From NCBI GenBank assembly GCA_945877885.1, contig CAMCSI010000076.1, forward strand, positions 1 through 6,656: a stretch of 6,656 nt of DNA, given 5' to 3'. Of the stretch, positions 1 through 5,479 are shown one piece after another. Every line of letters starts with the position of its first letter. Within the stretch, counting starts at the first letter, position 1. The notes under the pieces are model-generated. The model did no database searches and was not told the origin of the DNA. It was given only the letters and a program-made list of their open reading frames with translations. The stretch is from Chlamydia trachomatis (lineage in GTDB: Bacteria > Chlamydiota > Chlamydiia > Chlamydiales > 2-12-FULL-49-11). The position numbers were made by a program, and so were the translations under genes.

Positions 1-879
1 GTGGTTTTGATGATCATTAACCGCATGTGGATAAGGGATCAAGACAGTTGGAGTCTTAGAAACTAAAGCCTCCTTAATAGTACCTGCACCTGATCTACAA
101 ATGGCAAAATCACAGGCGGCCCACGCCCTATCCATATCTTTATAAAAGGTAGCTACAAAGGCTTTTATCCCATGTTTTTGATACACCTCTTTGATCTCGT
201 GCGCTGAGCCTGTAAGATGGATCACTTGAATCCCTTCTTTCATATAGGCTAAGGTATCATGAATAAGATCATTGATGGGCTTAGCGCCGCGAGATCCACC
301 AAAAATAAGTATCGTGGTGACATTTTCATCTAATCCAAATTCCTTTCGCAAAAGCCCCTTTGAAGGTAGATCTTTTAATAAAGGTCCACTTGTAGCAAGA
401 TCTAGCAATTTAACAGATCCATAAAGATGCTTTTTTACTTCATCGAATAAAACTAATGTTCTTTTTGAAAAAAGGGAAAAGAACTTATTCACCTTTCCTG
501 GAATGATGTTTGGCTCATATAGCGTGATAGGAATTTTTAAATAAAAGGCACCTAAAAGAACGGGTAATGAATGGTACCCACCCATGCCTATTACATGCGT
601 ACAACCCTCTTTGCGTAAAATCTTCACCGCCTCTTTTGTTCCTCTAATGATTTGAAAAGCGCCCGTTATTATTCCTGAAGAAAAATTTTTTCCAACTACA
701 TTAAATCGCTTGAATTCTTTCTGCGAAACAAAAGGATTTTCACAAATACCGACACCAATCAGTATTCGCTTCCCCTCTCCTGGAAGATGTCTTGCAATGT
801 GAAGAGCTGGTAAAACATGACCGCCAGTGCCACCAACAGCAAACGCTATTGATTCTTCTCCATGATTGGATTCTGTCAT
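1..879 (-). CDS. murG: MurG, UDP-GlcNAc:lipid I N-acetylglucosaminyltransferase (partial, 3' end outside window)
   Basis: MurG is a peripheral inner-membrane GT-B enzyme that transfers GlcNAc from UDP-GlcNAc to lipid I, making lipid II. The reading frame is open from the ATG at 879 to base 1, giving 293 residues; the family usually has about 350-360, so roughly 60 C-terminal residues lie beyond the left edge. Visible motifs are the N-terminal glycine loop GGTGGHVLPALHIA (about 16-29), GMGGYHSLP (98-106), YEPNIIPGKVNK (121-132), the second-domain loop IFGGSRGAKPIND (192-204), the donor-binding CRSGAGTIKEAL (261-272) and the PYPHAVNDHQNH segment at the edge. The start is supported by a GAGGA Shine-Dalgarno at 885-889, five bases upstream, and by the ATGA overlap with the ftsW stop codon. 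The usual GNPVR-like linker reads SGPLLK here. Identification is secure from the motifs and context. Confidence 0.97.
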   Translation of the reverse strand, partial: MTESNHGEESIAFAVGGTGGHVLPALHIARHLPGEGKRILIGVGICENPFVSQKEFKRFNVVGKNFSSGIITGAFQIIRGTKEAVKILRKEGCTHVIGMGGYHSLPVLLGAFYLKIPITLYEPNIIPGKVNKFFSLFSKRTLVLFDEVKKHLYGSVKLLDLATSGPLLKDLPSKGLLRKEFGLDENVTTILIFGGSRGAKPINDLIHDTLAYMKEGIQVIHLTGSAHEIKEVYQKHGIKAFVATFYKDMDRAWAACDFAICRSGAGTIKEALVSKTPTVLIPYPHAVNDHQNH

Positions 880-1985
880 AGTATTCCTCGTAATCTAGTA
901 TTTTCTACTGCATTTGACTTTTTGTATATGCTAAGAATAATAGCTATCATAAATAAATTCGATAAAAAAGATGAACCACCCGAACTAAAAAACGGCAAAT
1001 TCGTCCCCTTACTCGGTAACATACCAGAAACTATCCCTAAATTTAAAAATGCGCCAAATGAAATCATGAATGTATAAGTAACAGCTAAGTAATGGCCGTA
1101 AATGTCTCTTGTCTTAAATGCTATTGCAAACCCCATAGCGGCAATCAGTGTATATAAAGAAACCAGCAAAACAATTCCGAAAAATCCAAATTCCTCTGCA
1201 TAAATGGCGGCAATATAATCGCACCTTGCCTCTGGAAGGTAGTGATATTTTTGCATACTCTCCCCCAATCCCCTTCCAAAATAAGAACCACAACCTGCAG
1301 CAATTTTAGCTTGATACGCTTGATGCCCTTTTCCAAGAATATCACTTTCAGGGTTTAAATAAGAGGAGATACGAGCTGTCACATGAGGCATGCTTAAAGC
1401 TGCCGATAATAATCCCATTGAAAATATCCCTGTAGGTATGAGCCAATAGCTAAGGCGTATTCTTGTGATAAAATAAAGCAAAATCAATGTGGTAATTAAA
1501 ATAAAAGCCGTTCCATTGTCAGGTTCTATAATGATTAACAAAATGGGAATGACTAATAGCACTTGCCAAAAGCAAAAGATTTTAAAGGAGATGTTTGTCC
1601 CCACTCTTTTGATCAAGTAGACATAAAAAATAGGAAAAACCACCTTCATAAATTCTGATGGTTGAATAGAGATGCCCAAAACACTCACCCAACGGGAGGA
1701 TCCATTCAAACATAGTCCAATTTTGGGTATAAATACACAAATGAGCATGATAATGGAAAAAAGATAGATTTCCCTACCAAAAGTTAACAGCTTGTCATAA
1801 CCGAGCTGATAGATCAAAAACCCAGCAGCGGTCCCAACACAAATATAAGAGGTCTGCTTTAATAAGGGAATGTAAGTAATCACCCCTTGATCAATAATTT
1901 CAGCCGAGGTGGTATTAAATACCATCAACAATCCAAGACAAATAAGCCCGATGATCCCTAAAATGGTAAAAGAGACTATTTTCAT
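876..1985 (-). CDS. ftsW: FtsW, SEDS-family peptidoglycan glycosyltransferase / division protein
   Basis: This is a 369-residue polytopic membrane protein of the SEDS (FtsW/RodA) family, which polymerises lipid II into glycan strands, usually with a class B penicillin-binding protein. Family landmarks are NGSSRWV followed by IQPSEFMKV (94-115), EPDNGTA (154-160), the segment from R205 through GKGHQAYQ, GLGESMQKYHYLPEARCD (239-256) with the candidate catalytic Asp256, AEEFGFFG (263-270) and the C-terminal signature LPSKGTNLPFFSSGGSS (323-339). The PSKG form and the position beside murG favour FtsW over RodA. In the signature, the Tyr common before GG is Ser335. The start lies 3 nt after the LysM-gene stop, with an AGGA about 11 nt upstream. 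The stop overlaps the murG start as ATGA, suggesting coupled translation. Chlamydiae known so far lack FtsZ, so this FtsW probably works in an MreB-based division machine; that is inference from the lineage. Confidence 0.95.
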   Translation of the reverse strand: MKIVSFTILGIIGLICLGLLMVFNTTSAEIIDQGVITYIPLLKQTSYICVGTAAGFLIYQLGYDKLLTFGREIYLFSIIMLICVFIPKIGLCLNGSSRWVSVLGISIQPSEFMKVVFPIFYVYLIKRVGTNISFKIFCFWQVLLVIPILLIIIEPDNGTAFILITTLILLYFITRIRLSYWLIPTGIFSMGLLSAALSMPHVTARISSYLNPESDILGKGHQAYQAKIAAGCGSYFGRGLGESMQKYHYLPEARCDYIAAIYAEEFGFFGIVLLVSLYTLIAAMGFAIAFKTRDIYGHYLAVTYTFMISFGAFLNLGIVSGMLPSKGTNLPFFSSGGSSFLSNLFMIAIILSIYKKSNAVENTRLRGIL

Positions 1986-1988
1986 AGG

Positions 1989-2654
1989 CTATCTAATCCT
2001 AAGTTTATCTCCAGCCTTGATCTTTTTGGCCTTTGCCTCTGTTAATGAATTTAAGCGCAATAAATCTGCCACTTTAATATGATTTTTTATTGCAATAGTC
2101 CAAGGACTATCCCCATTTTTCACCACGTAGTAAGCCTCTGTAGACTGCTTAATAGGTGTTTGATTTGCATTTACTACAGGATTTTTCTTCCTTGTATTTT
2201 CTTGCAAATACAAAATTTGACCAATACGAAGTCTTGAATCTTTCATATTGTTAATAGCCATCACCTCTTCAACGCTTGTGTGGTGACGTCTTGCAATCTT
2301 TTCAAGCACATCCCCTTGTCTTACAATGACCTCTATCATCTCAGAATGATTTAGCTCACTTTCTACTTCAGCAACCTCTTTTACACTCTCTTCCTTTGTA
2401 GGAGCATATTCGATCTTCTGTTCTTTAACAGGCATATCGACTTTTGCAATGTATTCTTTTAATATTTGATCTACTTGATCAAGCTCTGAAGGTTTTATCT
2501 CATAATTTACTTTTGATTCATTGACAAGTACCACTTCTCTAGACTCAAGATTCATCTCCCCTTTAAGCGTTGGTCTAAGAGCAAAAATAAAAAGAGTTAC
2601 TAATAAGCCCATATTCACAAACACTGAAAAAACAATAATCTCTTTTCTGTTCAT
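1989..2654 (-). CDS. Membrane-anchored protein with two LysM domains (NlpD-like by position)
   Basis: This 221-residue protein probably binds peptidoglycan glycan chains from the periplasmic face of the inner membrane. After a short basic N-terminus it has one hydrophobic segment (about 6-26) with no lipobox, which looks like an uncleaved anchor. A Glu/Lys-rich linker follows (about 30-105), then LysM 1 (about 107-151, VRQGDVLEKIARRHHTSVEEV...LRIGQILYL in outline), a polar linker, and LysM 2 (about 175-221, VVKNGDSPWTIA...IKAGDKLRI). It ends right after LysM 2, with no M23 peptidase, amidase or lytic domain. Its place between murD and ftsW matches the gene annotated nlpD (CT759) in C. trachomatis, so a role in septal wall remodelling or amidase control is plausible but inferred. 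Its ATG overlaps the murD stop (ATGA), and AAGGGAAG lies just upstream. Confidence 0.9.
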   Translation of the reverse strand: MNRKEIIVFSVFVNMGLLVTLFIFALRPTLKGEMNLESREVVLVNESKVNYEIKPSELDQVDQILKEYIAKVDMPVKEQKIEYAPTKEESVKEVAEVESELNHSEMIEVIVRQGDVLEKIARRHHTSVEEVMAINNMKDSRLRIGQILYLQENTRKKNPVVNANQTPIKQSTEAYYVVKNGDSPWTIAIKNHIKVADLLRLNSLTEAKAKKIKAGDKLRIR

Positions 2655-3736
2655 TTCATCACTTCCCTTTTAAAAACATCTCCTCTATCACCAAAACTTT
2701 TAAACGCGTCAAAGCTTGCACATCCTGGAGAAAGTAATAATGTATCACCTTTTGAAGCAACTGACAATCCTTTCAAGATTGCCTCCTCCATTTTATTTAC
2801 TGTATAGACAACAAAATTGCTCTGCAAGGTTTTTTTAATCTTTTCCCCACTTTCGCCAAAACAAATAATGCATTTTACTTTTGAAGATAGCGCCTCATTC
2901 CAAAGATCAAATGGCGTTTGTTTATCTCTTCCACCGGCAATTAAAACAATGGTACCTTTTGTCTTGTTTACTGCATAAACAGTGGATGCTGGGGTGGTCG
3001 ATTTACTATCATTGATAATTTTAACACCATTTAATTCCCTTACAAATTCCATCCGATGAGGTAAAGGTTTGAAAAGAAGATCAGCAATTTCAATCGATCC
3101 ACCAATGTTTTTTGCCACATAATGAATCACATCCATCGCACTTCCTAAAAAATGCCTTCCAGAAGTAACAGATGCATCATCCCCCTGAAGAAACACACCC
3201 CCCTCTTTAAGCAAATCCTTAATCCGAAATTTTGCCTCTTTATACTCTTGAAAATCTTTATGCCTATCTAAATGATTTGGTGTGATGTTAAGCAAGACGG
3301 CTACATCAATTTTTTTGGAAAACATAAGCTCTAACTGAAATGAACTAAGCTCTAGCACGGCCCACTCATCTTCGGCAATATCAGGAAGTACACTACTTGC
3401 TGGATCGCCAATATTGCCACAAACTTTTGCATTTAAAAGCACCCCTAAATAGGTGCACAAGGAACTCTTTCCATTAGTTCCGGTTACGGCAATAATTTTA
3501 CAGTTACAATACCTGAAGGCAAGTTCAACTTCAGAAATAATCTCTACACCCTTTGGTAAGCTCTCTAAATAAGGATGCCTTCGATCCACCCCTGGGGATA
3601 GCACTACAAAAGAATAATCTTTTTCCTTAAAAGGTTCATCAGTGGTGACAATTTCAACATCAAATCCATGCTTTTTTAAAAGATTAAGTGCCGCAAGTCC
3701 GCTTACCCCTTTTCCAATCACTAAACCTTTTTTCAT
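2651..3736 (-). CDS. murD: MurD, UDP-MurNAc-L-Ala:D-Glu ligase, unusually short
   Basis: MurD is the cytoplasmic ATP-dependent ligase that adds D-Glu to UDP-MurNAc-L-Ala. At 361 residues it is well below the usual 415-450. The N-terminal nucleotide-fold domain starts GLVIGKGVSGLAAL (4-17). The ATPase domain has the P-loop TGTNGKSS (85-92), GNIG (107-110), the metal-binding Glu129 in ELSSFQLE, His155 in NITPNHLDRH, and Lys169, the likely carbamylated lysine. LPHRME (225-230, Arg228), NDSKST (242-247, Asp243), GGRDK and LSPGCASFDAFKSFGDRG (335-352) mark the C-terminal half. Between GDDAS (185-189) and LPHR the protein is strongly shortened: the usual HNxxN helix start reads HFLGS (195-199), with neither asparagine. 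There is no frameshift. The start lies 4 nt after the mraY stop with no clear Shine-Dalgarno, so reinitiation after mraY is likely. Family and position are secure; full activity is not. Confidence 0.95.
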   Translation of the reverse strand: MKKGLVIGKGVSGLAALNLLKKHGFDVEIVTTDEPFKEKDYSFVVLSPGVDRRHPYLESLPKGVEIISEVELAFRYCNCKIIAVTGTNGKSSLCTYLGVLLNAKVCGNIGDPASSVLPDIAEDEWAVLELSSFQLELMFSKKIDVAVLLNITPNHLDRHKDFQEYKEAKFRIKDLLKEGGVFLQGDDASVTSGRHFLGSAMDVIHYVAKNIGGSIEIADLLFKPLPHRMEFVRELNGVKIINDSKSTTPASTVYAVNKTKGTIVLIAGGRDKQTPFDLWNEALSSKVKCIICFGESGEKIKKTLQSNFVVYTVNKMEEAILKGLSVASKGDTLLLSPGCASFDAFKSFGDRGDVFKREVMK

Positions 3737-3740
3737 AAAA

Positions 3741-4898
3741 TCACTGTATTTTTATTGATAAAAGCCCGGTAAGGGCAAGAATAAGACCTATCATCCAAAA
3801 TCTAATCACAATTTTGCTCTCATGCCACCCTTTAATTTGAAAATGATGATGAATGGGCGAGCAGTTAAATATCCTTTTTCCAAAAAACCTGTACGATAAA
3901 ATCTGTAAAATCACAGAAGCTGTCTCTATTACAAAAATTCCACCCACCAAGGAAAGTAGAAACTCTCTTCGCAACAAAATAGATGTAAGAGCAATCACCC
4001 CACCTAATGCTAAAGATCCAGTATCTCCCATAAACACCTGCGCTGGATACCCATTAAACCATAAAAATCCAAGAAGTGCCCCAATCATCGAAGAAAGAAA
4101 AATCGCAATCTCCCCTGCTCCCTCAATGTATAAAATGTTTAAGTAAGAGGAAACATTTGCATGATTTGAAACAAAAGCAATGATTGCAAAAACCGCCGCT
4201 ACTAAAAGCATACAACCTGTAGCAAGGCCATCTAATCCATCTGTTAAATTCACCGCATTTGCCGTGCCGATGAGTACAAACATACTAAAAAAAATAAGCC
4301 CAAAAGAAGAGCTAATGATAAATGGATGCTTGCAAAAAGGAATATAGATAAACTTCATGAAAGAGCTTATCGGCCCTTCCATCCCATTTCCTTTTATTAA
4401 AGGGGTCGAAAAACTCATCGCTTGATTAAATGAAGTGCAAATCCAGTCACTATTTAAATAGGCTGCAACAGAAAAAACTACCACAACTTGAGAAAGAAAC
4501 TTCACCTTTGCAGATAGCCCCTTTTGTGTTTTCATCTTTAAATAATCATCGACAAATCCAATAAGTCCCATCAATAGCAAAACAAACGTAAGCAAAAAAA
4601 TGTAAGGATTAGTCACATCCATCCAAAGGAAATTTGATAAGACCATGGTAGTAATGAACAAAAGCCCACCCATTGAGGGAATATGCTCTCCTTTATCATA
4701 AGAATTGGCAAGCACCTTGCAATCTGAGACCCGAACTCTGTGACCTACCTTCATGGAAACAAGTTTTGCAATAAAGACCTTACCAAACGCAACAGTGATT
4801 ACAAAGCTTGTAATTGCAGCCATGAGCATCCTAAATGTCGTATAGAAAAACAGATGCGGAAAAGATATTTGTAGCAGCTGCAAAACAGATAAAATCAT
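3741..4898 (-). CDS. mraY: MraY, phospho-N-acetylmuramoyl-pentapeptide transferase
   Basis: MraY is the integral membrane enzyme that transfers phospho-MurNAc-pentapeptide from UDP to undecaprenyl phosphate, forming lipid I. The protein has 385 residues and about ten hydrophobic segments. Diagnostic motifs are the N-terminal YTTFR (19-23), PSMGGLLFI (74-82), the Asp pair in VDDYLKM (117-118), AVNLTDGLDGLATG (215-228), VFMGDTGSLALGG (288-300, Asp292) and PIHHHFQIKGWHESKIVIRFW (from 348, His350-352). It is about 25 residues longer than E. coli MraY. By eye the extra length falls in the loop at about 150-198, just before the GTANAVNLTDG segment. The start fits because the number of residues before TFR matches E. 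coli, although no clear Shine-Dalgarno is visible. A four-codon reading frame at 4909-4895 ends on the mraY start codon. It is followed closely by murD. Confidence 0.97.
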   Translation of the reverse strand: MILSVLQLLQISFPHLFFYTTFRMLMAAITSFVITVAFGKVFIAKLVSMKVGHRVRVSDCKVLANSYDKGEHIPSMGGLLFITTMVLSNFLWMDVTNPYIFLLTFVLLLMGLIGFVDDYLKMKTQKGLSAKVKFLSQVVVVFSVAAYLNSDWICTSFNQAMSFSTPLIKGNGMEGPISSFMKFIYIPFCKHPFIISSSFGLIFFSMFVLIGTANAVNLTDGLDGLATGCMLLVAAVFAIIAFVSNHANVSSYLNILYIEGAGEIAIFLSSMIGALLGFLWFNGYPAQVFMGDTGSLALGGVIALTSILLRREFLLSLVGGIFVIETASVILQILSYRFFGKRIFNCSPIHHHFQIKGWHESKIVIRFWMIGLILALTGLLSIKIQ

Positions 4899-4922
4899 GC
4901 TTTTATCATAAGAAAATCTAGG

Positions 4923-5426
4923 TTAAACATCAAGTGATAAACAACCATCTAATCTACCATCTTTAGGTAAAGCAGAAGATTGATGATAAATGATCATCCA
5001 CTTTCCATCTATTTTCATGTACCAAAAATCAAAACGGGACCTAAGAACTACGCGCTCACCATTTTTGATATAGGAAACATCATAAAGACCTGTATTCATC
5101 GCAATATCGCCATATTCCTTTGTGATCAACTCTCTTGTTTGAATCTGTAAGCCATTAAGGGATAAAAACTTTTGAAAGTAATGAACACGCATGTTATTGC
5201 TTGTATAGATCTTAGGGCAAAGGGTTGGTAATAAAATTGCATCATCGGTATAAAGGGAAATAATCTTTTCCACTTTACCATGAGCTTCTTCAGCATTTTT
5301 AACCCACTCAAAATAGGCAGCTTTTATAGAGGGGTCAACAGAAGTTTCAACTTTTTTACTTCCGCAACTTGCGCACAATAAAACGATTGCAAAAACCATC
5401 CATTTTGTATTTTTAAGGTATTTCAT
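4923..5426 (-). CDS. Putative lipoprotein with NTF2/SnoaL-like (CaMKII-association/DUF4440-type) domain
   Basis: This 167-residue protein has a basic N-terminus, a hydrophobic stretch (about 9-20) and a lipobox-like LCASC (17-21), so Cys21 is the likely lipidated residue; Cys at -3 is unusual but fits relaxed chlamydial lipoboxes. The mature part looks like the SgcJ/EcaC or CaMKII-association-like branch of the NTF2 superfamily: an N-terminal helix (about 32-57), SLYTDDAILLPTL (57-69), GDIAMNTGLYDVSY (106-119), FDFWYMKIDGKW (132-143) and a C-terminal MIIYHQSSALP (144-154), where relatives often have HHHSS.P. Such domains form small cone-shaped barrels, often dimeric, that bind ligands or partners; no function can be assigned. 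I chose the ATG at 5426, which sits behind AAGGCAGGTGA; a GTG two codons upstream (5432) is possible. The gene separates murF from mraY, which are adjacent in Chlamydiaceae. A role in the envelope is inferred only from the signal and location. Confidence 0.85.
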   Translation of the reverse strand: MKYLKNTKWMVFAIVLLCASCGSKKVETSVDPSIKAAYFEWVKNAEEAHGKVEKIISLYTDDAILLPTLCPKIYTSNNMRVHYFQKFLSLNGLQIQTRELITKEYGDIAMNTGLYDVSYIKNGERVVLRSRFDFWYMKIDGKWMIIYHQSSALPKDGRLDGCLSLDV

Positions 5427-5453
5427 TGTCACCTGCCTTTTTAAGTTGACAAT
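5425..5453. repeat. Perfect 7-bp inverted repeat flanking the lipoprotein ribosome-binding site
   Basis: On the plus strand, ATTGTCA at 5425-5431 is mirrored by TGACAAT at 5447-5453, with a 15-nt spacer. The half-site centres are 22 bp apart, about two helical turns, which would suit a dimeric DNA-binding protein. In the minus-strand transcript the same bases could pair as a stem whose loop carries the Shine-Dalgarno and whose 3' arm includes the first two bases of the start codon. The symmetry is seen directly; either function is inference, and a 7-bp AT-rich match can arise by chance. Confidence 0.45.
5429..5439 (-). promoter_or_regulatory. Shine-Dalgarno sequence of the lipoprotein gene
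   Basis: On the minus strand AAGGCAGGTGA lies immediately before the ATG at 5426-5424. AGGTGA matches the extended ribosome-binding consensus, leaving five bases between AGG and the ATG. This favours that ATG over the GTG at 5432, which lies inside this element. Confidence 0.6.
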
Positions 5454-5476
5454 AAAATAATAGGATTAAAAATCAA
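5449..5476 (-). promoter_or_regulatory. Weak candidate housekeeping-sigma promoter upstream of the lipoprotein gene
   Basis: On the minus strand TTGATT (5476-5471) and TATTGT (5454-5449) are 16 bp apart, each matching four of six positions of the -35 and -10 consensus, in an AT-rich gap. The -10 overlaps the upstream arm of the inverted repeat, and transcription would start near 5442. In DNA this AT-rich such matches are common, so this is only a candidate. It could give the lipoprotein and downstream mraY-murG genes their own transcription start. Confidence 0.2.
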
Positions 5477-5479
5477 GCC

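Noticed and set aside
862..1077. Plus-strand open frame of 71 codons across the ftsW/murG junction
   Set aside because: It is antisense to conserved coding sequence of both genes and has no recognisable family.
2651..3736. murD as a broken gene because of its short length
   Set aside because: The frame is continuous, most catalytic motifs are intact, and it is tightly coupled to both neighbours, which fits a compact functional variant better than decay.
3853..4146. Plus-strand open frame of 97 codons
   Set aside because: It lies wholly inside mraY on the opposite strand, has no domain-like sequence, and is best explained as a shadow of the conserved membrane protein.
5427..5479. Intrinsic terminator after murF
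   Set aside because: No GC-rich hairpin followed by a T tract is present on the minus strand; the only symmetry is the AT-rich palindrome at the next gene's start.
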